Assembly: GCA_964424335.1 (NCBI GenBank)
Contig: CAYRIY010000102.1
Span: 1 to 12,167, forward strand
DNA: 12,167 bases
Origin: CAYRIY01 sp964424335
GTDB lineage: Bacteria; Bacillota; Limnochordia; DTU080; RSA5
Direction of reading: 5' to 3'
Of this stretch, positions 1 to 6,298 are shown piece by piece; position 1 is the stretch's first letter, and every line of letters starts with the position of its first letter. The notes beneath the pieces were generated by a model. The model was not told where the DNA came from. It saw only the letters and a program-made list of their open reading frames with translations, and did not search any database. A program made the translations under genes and the position numbers.

Positions 1-86
1 TGGCCGGAATGTGGGAGGCGGTCTTCGCCGACGTCGGCGTCTCGTTGATCGCCGTGCTCAACGCAGCCCGCGCTTTGAGGGCTTAA
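1..86 (+). CDS. C-terminal end of a P1B-type heavy-metal ATPase (Zn/Cd/Pb type), partial
   Basis: Only the last 27 codons are present; the gene enters from the left and its reading frame begins at base 3. The visible peptide AGMWEAVFADVGVSLIAVLN, followed by AARALRA and TAA, is the final transmembrane helix of P1B metal-pumping ATPases. In the Zn/Cd/Pb branch (E. coli ZntA) this helix carries a metal-binding aspartate in an Ala-Asp-x-Gly setting; here that is FADVG, Asp codon 30-32. Copper pumps have a Met/Ser motif in this helix, so an efflux pump for Zn2+/Cd2+/Pb2+ in the inner membrane is the better call. The ion specificity is inferred from this one helix, because the CPC, DKTGT and N-domain regions lie outside the window. 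The next gene converges on it with a 15-bp gap. Confidence 0.8.
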   Translation, partial: AGMWEAVFADVGVSLIAVLNAARALRA

Positions 87-100
87 CGCGCCCTGCGGGC
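66..100. terminator. Possible bidirectional hairpin between convergent genes
   Basis: GCCCGC (66-71) can pair with GCGGGC (95-100), and inside it AGGGC (78-82) can pair with GCCCT (90-94) around a 7-nt loop, leaving a 6-nt bulge on the left arm. It covers the stop of the ATPase gene and ends just before the stop of the convergent oxidase gene. No T-run follows on either strand, so an intrinsic terminator is uncertain. Confidence 0.3.
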
Positions 101-101
101 C

Positions 102-1361
102 TCAAACATCGCCAAACACGTACTCGTCCAAGAACGGGTTGCGAAACTTACCCCCGGGGTCACACTCGAGCGCCAGGCGCCGGAAGTCGGGCAACCTGGG
201 ATAGAGCGCCCGCACCCGTTCCGGGGGCATGCAAAACAGCTTGGCCCAGTGTGGGCGGGCCTCAAATGGGGCGAGGGCCTCTTCGATCAAGGGAAGCGCC
301 GCTCGCACCGCCTCCCAATCCTTTTTCCACGTGAAGTGAATCGAGACGGAGTCCCGCTCATAACAGGGGCTCATCCACATCGAATCTGCAGCGATGGTGC
401 GCACCTCGGAAACGTGCAGCAACGGAGCCACCCGCGCTCTGATCTCTTCGATCGCCCGGAGCGCTCCGATTGCCGAGGACCGGGGCACAAAGTACTCGCT
501 TTGCAGCTCTTCGCCGGCGCTCGGCGTAAATTCCAGGCGAAAGTGCGGCAGGCGCTCATGCCATGGTCCCACTATACCCATTTGCTCAGTGCAGTGCTGC
601 GAGTCTGCACCTGGAATTGGGTGGAGTTTGGCCGTTGCCGGGGTCGCTCCCAGTTCGACTAAGACCGAGGATTCACCGTCTGAGGCTCGGCGTTTCACCC
701 ACACCTGGTCGATTTCGCTCCCCTTCCAGGTGGTAAATAGGCTCACGCTGTAGCCGCATGCAAAAACCTCATCAAAGCGCTCCGCCAAACGCTCGAGCGG
801 CAGACCTTGGTAAACTTCCTGACGCACGTCGAATGCGGGTATGAGCTGGAGCGTGAGGCTTACAACGGGGCCCAAGGCGCCGAGGTTGACAACGGCGCCG
901 TCAAATGCGTCGCCGGGCTCCTGGCGGGAAAACGTTCGCACGTCCCCCGCCGCCGTAACGATGTCCACGGCAACCACGCAATCCGCCAAGTTCGCGCATC
1001 GGTCCCCGGACCCGTGGGTGCCGGTAGCGCACGCGCCTGCGACGCTGATGTGCGGAAGCGAAGCGAGGTTGGGCAGCGCGTACCCCTCACGATGCAGGTA
1101 ACGGCAGAGGTCCCCGTAGCGGATTCCGCCCTCGACGCGCACCGTATGCCGCTCGCGCTCGAGCGCAATCACGCTGTTCATCCGGTCGAGCGAGACGTGA
1201 ACCCCTTCGGTGTCTGCAATTCCGTTGAACGAATGCCGTGTGCCCAGCACTTTAACGCACGCGGACCGCTTGACGATCTCCTGCACCTCTTTGACGCTTT
1301 CGGGACGGTGCACTGCTTTTGCTTGGTAGCGGTAATTCCCCGCCCAGTTCTCGTGCAGCAT
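102..1361 (-). CDS. Alditol/xylitol oxidase, FAD-linked (VAO / aldonolactone-oxidase family)
   Basis: Predicted 419-residue flavoprotein that oxidises the terminal hydroxyl of a polyol (xylitol, sorbitol type) to the aldose with release of H2O2. The order of motifs matches Streptomyces AldO (about 418 aa): NWAGN near the N-terminus, the LGTRHSFN loop whose His43 is the expected covalent FAD attachment site, and SLPHISVAGACATGTHGSG (104-122) in the FAD domain. The substrate-domain residues also match: Ser106, SEVRTI with Glu319 and Arg321, IHFTW with His342 and Thr344, and RPHWAKLF with Lys374. These correspond, with a one-residue shift at most, to the AldO active site as I recall it. The start was set at ATG 1361 because the protein then matches AldO length and numbering. 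A GTG nine codons upstream (1388) is in frame but lies at or before the AAAGGAG site. No signal peptide is seen, so it is cytoplasmic. It lies 113 nt downstream of the YhhQ-type gene on the same strand. Oxidation of another sugar alcohol or lactone remains possible. Confidence 0.85.
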   Translation of the reverse strand: MLHENWAGNYRYQAKAVHRPESVKEVQEIVKRSACVKVLGTRHSFNGIADTEGVHVSLDRMNSVIALERERHTVRVEGGIRYGDLCRYLHREGYALPNLASLPHISVAGACATGTHGSGDRCANLADCVVAVDIVTAAGDVRTFSRQEPGDAFDGAVVNLGALGPVVSLTLQLIPAFDVRQEVYQGLPLERLAERFDEVFACGYSVSLFTTWKGSEIDQVWVKRRASDGESSVLVELGATPATAKLHPIPGADSQHCTEQMGIVGPWHERLPHFRLEFTPSAGEELQSEYFVPRSSAIGALRAIEEIRARVAPLLHVSEVRTIAADSMWMSPCYERDSVSIHFTWKKDWEAVRAALPLIEEALAPFEARPHWAKLFCMPPERVRALYPRLPDFRRLALECDPGGKFRNPFLDEYVFGDV

Positions 1362-1474
1362 GGCGCGCTGGCACGCTCCTTTCGCCACGGGTCACGCCCA
1401 AACGAAGGCCATCACGGCAAATGAAATGGTGCGCACGCAAGGGATTAGCCTTTCGAGCCATGACGAGCGGCACG

Positions 1475-2167
1475 CTACGAACGAACGTCGTCGCCGTCTG
1501 TAATCTTGATTCGAAACGGGTTGAACCGCGTGTTGCGGTCGAATACGTCGATGCCGGTGCGGCGCTTGAGGAACGTGACGACCGCGTACGTGAGGGGCGT
1601 GAAAAACACCTCGACGCTCACTTTCATCACATATGCGACGGCCATGATCCGCAAGATTAGCGACCAAGGCCACTCGCCTGCGTACGCGATCGGAAAGAAG
1701 ATGAGCGTGTCTACCCCCTGCCCGACCAAGCTCGAGCCGATGGTGCGAAGCCACAGGTGCTTTCCTTGCGTCGCGACTTTGAGCCGGGCAAGGACGTACG
1801 AGTTGAGGAACTCTCCGACCACATAGGCTAAGAGACTTGCGATCGCGATCCGTGGCGCAAGTCCAAGGAGCATCTCCCACGCCTCCTGCCCACCGTCTGC
1901 CACCCAGCCCGGCTCGCCCGGCAGGACGCCGACCAGCCAGACCACGGCGCTGAGCAGCACGTTGGCCGCGAGGCCCGTCCAGATGACCAGCCTCGACCGA
2001 GCGAAACCGTACACCTCCGTGAGGACATCGCCAAGCAAGTACGCGAGCGGAAAGATCAAGTCGGCGCCCGTGAACACGATGCCGAGCTGCACCGGCTTGA
2101 CCGCCGTCACCTGGCTGATCATCAGAACGGCGACGAAGAGGCCTGCCAATATTGGAAAGTACTGCAT
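1475..2167 (-). CDS. yhhQ: Queuosine precursor transporter, YhhQ/QPTR (VUT) family
   Basis: A 230-residue inner-membrane protein with about six hydrophobic helices. Family hallmarks are visible: VFTGADLIFPLAYLLGDVLTEVYGF (31-55), with the conserved Gly-Asp and Thr-Glu-Val-Tyr-Gly, and RTIGSSLVGQGVDTLIFF (141-158), with the Ser, Gln and Asp-Thr of the second signature. Members import queuosine precursors (preQ0/preQ1) used to modify tRNA wobble position 34. Three in-frame starts lie close together: TTG 2176, ATG 2173 and ATG 2167. The SD sequence GAAGG (2177-2181) is 3 nt from ATG 2173 but 9 nt from ATG 2167, so 2167 was chosen. No queuosine synthesis gene (queC/D/E/F, tgt) is in the window and no preQ1 riboswitch is recognisable upstream, so the exact precursor is unknown. 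The oxidase downstream has no evident functional link. Confidence 0.9.
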   Translation of the reverse strand: MQYFPILAGLFVAVLMISQVTAVKPVQLGIVFTGADLIFPLAYLLGDVLTEVYGFARSRLVIWTGLAANVLLSAVVWLVGVLPGEPGWVADGGQEAWEMLLGLAPRIAIASLLAYVVGEFLNSYVLARLKVATQGKHLWLRTIGSSLVGQGVDTLIFFPIAYAGEWPWSLILRIMAVAYVMKVSVEVFFTPLTYAVVTFLKRRTGIDVFDRNTRFNPFRIKITDGDDVRS

Positions 2168-2559
2168 GCGCATCAACCTTCGGTAAGGTCGGCTTCGAGT
2201 CGCCGATCATGATTGGGTTCAATTTCGACACTCCATACCGATTTCATGCAAGGGACTGCGCTCCAAGCGCCTTTTCCGAGAAGTGCTCTCAAATCGAGCA
2301 GATCGTCTCGGAGCATGGTTGTTTGGAAAGCCCCACGGTCGTTAGCAGGCCATTCCTTTGCGGCGATGCGGACGGCCGTGACCGAATGCTCCCTCCCTGG
2401 ACATACCGAGCACTTTTCGGATCGGCGATCGCGCGTGAATGCCGAGTTGGTTGCCGGGAACAAGCCCAACGGGAACAACGTCAACTGGACTTCTTGACGC
2501 GCAAGCCTGGGTGCTGTACCCTCTTCTTGCTGCATTTCGTAGACGAGGAGCGCGTGGCC
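2168..2559. other. Non-coding divergent intergenic region between yhhQ and prfC
   Basis: About 390 bp without a convincing gene. It holds the yhhQ SD (2177-2181) and, on the minus strand just upstream, a small hairpin TCGGC-N8-GCCGA (about 2191-2208). The prfC promoter and SD lie at the right end. Several ORFs cross it, including an in-frame upstream extension of prfC, but their translations are rich in Arg, Ser and Cys and look like non-coding sequence. I see no tRNA, no recognisable riboswitch and no clear promoter for yhhQ. Confidence 0.6.
2494..2522 (+). promoter_or_regulatory. Candidate sigma70-type promoter of prfC
   Basis: TTGACG (2494-2499), 17-nt spacer, TACCCT (2517-2522). The -35 box is 5/6 to consensus; the -10 box is weaker (3/6). 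Transcription would start near 2529 and give a leader of about 30 nt that includes the GAGGAG SD at 2545-2550. Confidence 0.5.
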
Positions 2560-4173
2560 GTGGCCCAAGACGCAACGCAAACGGAAATATCGCAAGAGGT
2601 GGCCAAACGGCGGACGTTTGCGATCATCTCCCACCCCGACGCGGGAAAGACGACGCTCACTGAAAAGCTTTTGCTCTATTCCGGGGCCGTCGACCTCGCC
2701 GGAGCCGTGCGCACCCGCAAGAACCAGCGGCACGCGACCTCCGACTGGATGGCGATCGAGCAAGAGCGCGGCATTTCCATCACGTCTAGCGTGCTCCAAT
2801 TCGAGTACGGGAACTGCTGGTTCAACCTCCTCGACACGCCCGGCCACCAGGACTTCAGCGAAGACACCTACCGCACCCTGATGGCCGTGGACAGCGCAGT
2901 CATGGTGCTGGACGCCGCCAAGGGAATCGAGCCACAGACACGCAAGCTCTTTGACGTCTGCCGCATGCGGCGTATCCCGATCTTGACCTTTATCAACAAG
3001 CTCGACCACCCGTCCCAGCACCCCCTCGAGCTGCTCGATGAGATCGAAAAGGTGCTCAAGATCGAAGCGGTAGCCATGAATTGGCCGATCGGCGACGGGG
3101 CGGACTTTCAGGGCGTCTACGATATCGCAGAAGCGAGGGTCCTGCGCTTTGAGCGGACTCGCCACGGGCAATTCAGGGCTCCCGTCAACGTCCGGGACAT
3201 CGACGATCCACAACTTGTGGAGCTCTTGGGCGAAGAGGCCTGCGCTCGCCTCCGGGAGGAGGTCGAGCTCATCTCGATCGCCGGCAAGGGATTCGATCTT
3301 GAGAGCTTCTTGAACGGGGACGCAACGCCGGTCTACTTCGGCAGCGCGCTAAACAACTTCGGCGTCCAGCCCTTTTTAGACGCCTTGGTCAGCCTATCGC
3401 CGCCGCCCGGCGCACGCAAAGCGGGAGAGCAAATCGTAAATCCAGACGATCCGGACTTTTCCGGTTTCATCTTTAAGATCCAAGCCAACATGAACCCCAA
3501 GCACCGAGATAGCGTGGCATTCATTCGCATCTGCTCGGGAACGTTCACGAAGGACATGTCCGTCGACCACCCTCGCCTGGGCCGCAAGATCCGGCTGTCT
3601 AGGCCGTACCAACTCTTTGCCAAGGAGCGAACGACGGTGGCGGAGGCATACCCCGGCGACGTGATCGGACTCTCAAACCCGGGATTGTTCGCGATCGGAG
3701 ATACCGTCTACACCGGTCGGCCCGTCCGTTTTCCTCCAATGCCGACGTTTGATCCCGAGCTCTTTGCCTTGCTGCGCAACACGGACACGTCAAAGTACAA
3801 ACAGTTTCACAAAGGGATCGACCAGTTGGAACGCGAAGGGGCGATCCAGCGCTTCACCCGTATTGACGACCTCCAGTTGCACCCGATTTTGGGCGCAGTC
3901 GGACAACTGCAGTTCGACGTCGTCAAGACTCGCCTCGAGCTCGAGTACGGCGTGGACGCGATCATCGAGCCGTTGCCCTACACCATCGCCAGACGAGTCG
4001 ACGCGGACGAAGCGATCTGGCAGTCGATGCGCTGGCCGAGCGAAACGCTGCTCGTGCGCGATCGAAACGGGGATCGCGTCGCGCTCTTCGCGACGCAATG
4101 GCAAGCCCAACGGTGCGCGGAAAACAACCCCAACGCTCGCTTGACGCCCCTTGGCCACGCAGTCGAGGTCTAA
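2560..4173 (+). CDS. prfC: Peptide chain release factor 3 (RF3)
   Basis: A 537-residue translational GTPase that recycles RF1/RF2 from the ribosome after peptide release. GTPase motifs are intact: G1 SHPDAGKTT (24-32), G2 in QERGISIT (68-75), G3 DTPGHQ (92-97), G4 NKLD (146-149), and the GSALNNFGV stretch that ends the G domain in RF3. Downstream are a domain II (around PGGKF-free region GFIFKIQANMNPKHRDSVAFIRI) and a C-terminal domain ending NPNARLTPLGHAVEV. E. coli RF3 is 529 aa, so it is full length. The stretch EQERGISITSSVLQFEY and the Asn-Met-Asn-Pro-Lys-His-Arg-Asp motif separate it from EF-G. Start: the SD GAGGAG (2545-2550) is 9 nt from GTG 2560 and only 3 nt from GTG 2554, so 2560 was taken. 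It is monocistronic, with its own promoter, and converges on the SRAP gene. Codon use and GC resemble the neighbours. Confidence 0.95.
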   Translation: MAQDATQTEISQEVAKRRTFAIISHPDAGKTTLTEKLLLYSGAVDLAGAVRTRKNQRHATSDWMAIEQERGISITSSVLQFEYGNCWFNLLDTPGHQDFSEDTYRTLMAVDSAVMVLDAAKGIEPQTRKLFDVCRMRRIPILTFINKLDHPSQHPLELLDEIEKVLKIEAVAMNWPIGDGADFQGVYDIAEARVLRFERTRHGQFRAPVNVRDIDDPQLVELLGEEACARLREEVELISIAGKGFDLESFLNGDATPVYFGSALNNFGVQPFLDALVSLSPPPGARKAGEQIVNPDDPDFSGFIFKIQANMNPKHRDSVAFIRICSGTFTKDMSVDHPRLGRKIRLSRPYQLFAKERTTVAEAYPGDVIGLSNPGLFAIGDTVYTGRPVRFPPMPTFDPELFALLRNTDTSKYKQFHKGIDQLEREGAIQRFTRIDDLQLHPILGAVGQLQFDVVKTRLELEYGVDAIIEPLPYTIARRVDADEAIWQSMRWPSETLLVRDRNGDRVALFATQWQAQRCAENNPNARLTPLGHAVEV

Positions 4174-4201
4174 TCCCGGCGCCCCGCTAACTCGTCAGCG
4201 C

Positions 4202-4231
4202 GCAATCCGCTGGCCTGCAATCCGCTGACCC
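4202..4231. repeat. Short tandem repeat, two 15-bp units
   Basis: GCAATCCGCTGGCCT (4202-4216) is followed directly by GCAATCCGCTGACCC (4217-4231), 13 of 15 bases identical. CCGCTAAC occurs on both sides (near 4184 and 4230). It fills the 73-bp space between the stops of the convergent prfC and SRAP genes. No standard terminator with a T-run is visible here. Confidence 0.6.
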
Positions 4232-4246
4232 GCTAACCCGCCGCCC

Positions 4247-4924
4247 CTACCCCGCTGCGGGCTCGATGCACGCTTCGGAGTCGTTCTTCGCGGAATTGAC
4301 GATCGGGTTCACCTCGTAGACCTCCATCTGCTCCGCCGGATACGGCTTGCAGAGCCGTGCAGCGGCCTCGGGAGGCACTTCGGGGTCGAGCCATGTGTCG
4401 ATGTCTTCGGGCGATAGGATGACGGGCATGCGGTCGTGCACCGTCCGGACGAGTTCGTTAGGTTCCGTCGTAAGGATCGTGCAGGTAAACAGGCGCTCCT
4501 CACGCTCGCTTCCCGGCGGCCTCCACGCCTCCCAGAGCCCGGCGAAGACGAACGCCTCTCGAGACTTCATTAAAAAGCGCATTGGGATCTTTTTGGCGCC
4601 GTCCTTTTTCCATTCATAGAAACTGTCGGCGGGAATGACCGAGCGCCTTCGAGCAAACGCCCGCTTAAACGAAGGCTTCTCCATGGCGCTCTCCGACCGT
4701 GCGTTGATCATCTTGTACCCGATGCGCTCGTCTTTTGCCCACGGCGGAACGAGCCCCCATCGAAACATCGCCGGCCGCCGACCGCTCGAAGTCTCAAACA
4801 CGTTCATGATCGGTTGCCCGGGAGCGATGTTGTACCTCGCCCTATAATCTTCGGGCAACATCGGAATCCGAAGTTGGTCCATCAGAATCTGGCCGTCCTC
4901 GGTCAAAGTAAACCGTCCGCACAT
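4247..4924 (-). CDS. yedK: SRAP-domain protein (SOS response-associated peptidase, YedK/HMCES family)
   Basis: A 225-residue member of the family that recognises abasic sites in single-stranded DNA and shields them by a covalent thiazolidine link to its N-terminal cysteine. All active-site positions are present: MCGRFT at the start with Cys2, Asn74 in INARSE, Glu104 in PADSFYEWKK, and His163 in TVHDRMPVIL. NIAPGQ (32-37) and RWGLVPPWA (55-63) are also typical. Start: Cys must become residue 1 after Met removal, so ATG 4924 is required. A GTG three codons upstream (4933) would give MRSMCGRF and an inactive N-terminus; GAGG at 4927-4930 lies close to the ATG. The gene stands alone on this strand, convergent with prfC and divergent from the chromate transporter. 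No obvious LexA box (CTGT-N8-ACAG or GAAC-N4-GTTC) is visible upstream, so SOS control is not supported by what I can see. Confidence 0.93.
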   Translation of the reverse strand: MCGRFTLTEDGQILMDQLRIPMLPEDYRARYNIAPGQPIMNVFETSSGRRPAMFRWGLVPPWAKDERIGYKMINARSESAMEKPSFKRAFARRRSVIPADSFYEWKKDGAKKIPMRFLMKSREAFVFAGLWEAWRPPGSEREERLFTCTILTTEPNELVRTVHDRMPVILSPEDIDTWLDPEVPPEAAARLCKPYPAEQMEVYEVNPIVNSAKNDSEACIEPAAG

Positions 4925-4938
4925 ACTCCTCACCGCCT

Positions 4939-4968
4939 ACAATAGAATCCTGGAAGCCCTTCGCCCAA
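4939..4968 (-). promoter_or_regulatory. Weak candidate promoter of the SRAP gene
   Basis: On the minus strand TTGGGC (4968-4963), 18-nt spacer, TATTGT (4944-4939). Transcription would start about 4932, leaving a leader of roughly 8 nt ahead of ATG 4924 and excluding the upstream GTG codon. The match is only moderate. Confidence 0.3.
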
Positions 4969-5037
4969 TCGAAGCCTGTCCTTTCTACGATAACACATGA
5001 TAAAATCCAAAAGTGGCGGCAAATACGCGTTGCCGTG

Positions 5038-5598
5038 ATGGCACGTCGAGACGGGGAGCGATTGTTCTTGTTCAATCGACTGCTGGAACTGTTCGTGGGA
5101 TTCTTTCGGGCTACGATCGTAGGTTACGGCGGCGGCCCGGCCACGATTCCGCTCATGGAAGCGGAGGCGGTAGACAACTACAGTTGGCTCACAAAAGAAG
5201 AGTTTGCCAACGCTCTTGCGATTGGCAACACCCTCCCCGGTCCGATCGCCACCAAGATCGCCGGGTTCGTCGGGTATCAAGTGGCCGGTTGGCCCGGCGC
5301 GCTTACCGCGCTCACGGCGACCGTGGCCCCGACGGTGCTCGTCATGATCGGGCTTTACGCGCTGCTCAGCCGCTTTAGTGACTCTCCGGTCGTCAAAGGC
5401 ATGATCTCGGGCGTTCGGCCGGTCGTCTGGGTGCTCTTCGTCACACTTGCCATCGACTACATCTCGTTCGTCCGAACGCCGCCGACGATCATCATTGCCG
5501 GACTAACGTTCGCCGCAATTTACCTTTTCAAGCTGCACCCGGTCATTGCGGTCGTCTTTGGGCTGGTCGCAGGCGGCATCTTCCTGCGCCAAGCGTGA
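5038..5598 (+). CDS. Chromate transporter, short-chain (single-domain) CHR family
   Basis: A 186-residue membrane protein equal to one CHR domain. Visible signatures: VGYGGGPATIPLME (28-41), the family Gly-Gly-Gly and Pro-Leu-Met-Glu motif, and NALAIGNTLPGPIATKIAGFVGY (58-80) with LPGP at 66-69. About five or six hydrophobic segments follow, ending in VIAVVFGLVAGGIFL. CHR proteins export chromate or take part in sulfate-like oxyanion transport. Full-length ChrA has two such domains and short forms are often encoded as adjacent pairs; no second half is found here, so it may act as a homo-oligomer. The start is uncertain: GTG 5035 and ATG 5038 lack a good SD, while GGGGAG (5053-5058) sits 9 nt before an in-frame TTG at 5068, which would give a protein starting just before FNRLLELF. 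The next gene begins 7 nt after its stop. Actual substrate unknown. Confidence 0.85.
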   Translation: MARRDGERLFLFNRLLELFVGFFRATIVGYGGGPATIPLMEAEAVDNYSWLTKEEFANALAIGNTLPGPIATKIAGFVGYQVAGWPGALTALTATVAPTVLVMIGLYALLSRFSDSPVVKGMISGVRPVVWVLFVTLAIDYISFVRTPPTIIIAGLTFAAIYLFKLHPVIAVVFGLVAGGIFLRQA

Positions 5599-5605
5599 CG
5601 TCGCC

Positions 5606-6298
5606 ATGAGGAAATCTGTCCCGTTTGCACTCGCTTTGGCCATTGCGCTCGCCATCGTTGCGGTCGGTGCGGTCGTCTTCGGAGATCGCCCGGCGGCCGA
5701 CAACGACAGTCCCGATGCCGCGGGAGACGTGCACGTGATCGCCGGAGGTTTCCTGCAGTTCGTGCGCCCCGACGACTTTGGGCTGGCGGCGACCGAAGAG
5801 CAACTCTTGGTCAGCAGTTACATTCCACCGTGCGACTTCGGATTTGACTACTGCCTCTACTACCACGCGCCGACGTTCGAAGGAACGACGTTTGAAAGCG
5901 CTGGCCTGCGCATTCAAAGGCGCTCCGACCTTTCCACCCAAAGCGCGTGTCTCGCCGCGCCTCCCGCGGGGTACGTCGAGTTTGAACCGCAGATCCGTCA
6001 GGGCGACCGTTACGCGACGGCTAAGTTTGCTCCGGTGGGCGACGCCGCCATGGGGCACTACGCAAGCGGGGAACTCTACAGGCTCTTCTTTGACGCCGGG
6101 TGCTACGAGTTTGAGACGCGCATCGGCCAAAGTCAGTTCGCCAATTACGAACCGGGCGCAATCGAGGAGTTTACAAAAGAGCACGCGGAGGCGTTGGAAG
6201 CGCGGCTTCGTCATGCGCTCTCGCTCGTGCGGTTCGTGGAGCGACCGAGTGAAGTGATCTTCTCCCCCGACTACGCCTCGTCCAAAAACTTGAACTGA
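5606..6298 (+). CDS. Uncharacterised membrane-anchored or secreted protein with four cysteines
   Basis: I do not recognise this 230-residue protein. It begins MRKSVPFALALAIALAIVAV, a basic start plus a long hydrophobic stretch (about 5-25): a signal peptide or single N-terminal anchor with no lipobox cysteine. A short acidic linker (30-42) leads to a soluble domain rich in Tyr, Phe and acidic residues with four cysteines: Cys76 and Cys83 in IPPCDFGFDYCLYY, Cys115, and Cys166 in DAGCYEFETRIG. Outside the cytoplasm these could form two disulfides. The C-terminal part (183-211, EEFTKEHAEALEARLRHALS) looks helical and amphipathic. ATG 5606 was chosen because the signal peptide starts there; upstream in-frame codons lie inside the chromate-transporter gene. 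No SD is seen and the gap from the preceding stop is 7 nt, so translation is probably coupled. Its last 28 bases overlap the end of the convergent ABC gene. Confidence 0.75.
   Translation: MRKSVPFALALAIALAIVAVGAVVFGDRPAADNDSPDAAGDVHVIAGGFLQFVRPDDFGLAATEEQLLVSSYIPPCDFGFDYCLYYHAPTFEGTTFESAGLRIQRRSDLSTQSACLAAPPAGYVEFEPQIRQGDRYATAKFAPVGDAAMGHYASGELYRLFFDAGCYEFETRIGQSQFANYEPGAIEEFTKEHAEALEARLRHALSLVRFVERPSEVIFSPDYASSKNLN

Noticed and set aside
807..1424. Plus-strand ORF of 205 codons opposite the alditol oxidase
   Set aside because: Antisense shadow; the oxidase frame keeps all family motifs.
1392..2231. Minus-strand ORF of 279 codons overlapping yhhQ in another frame
   Set aside because: Arg-rich, low-complexity translation in an alternative frame of a well-recognised transporter; typical of GC-rich shadow ORFs.
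2168..2300. preQ1 riboswitch ahead of the queuosine-precursor transporter
   Set aside because: Read on the minus strand, no preQ1-I or preQ1-II core pattern was found; only a 5-bp hairpin is visible.
2152..2559. N-terminal extension of RF3 by 136 codons
   Set aside because: RF3 proteins start about 20 residues before the SHPDAGKTT motif; the extension is not protein-like, and the promoter and SD lie inside it.
2173..3213. Long minus-strand ORF of 346 codons opposite prfC
   Set aside because: Antisense shadow of the RF3 gene and its upstream region; no recognisable domain, and the sense frame is a complete conserved protein.
4925..5037. LexA/SOS box in the SRAP upstream region
   Set aside because: CTGTCCTTT at about 4976-4984 resembles half a site, but no matching second half exists at the required spacing.
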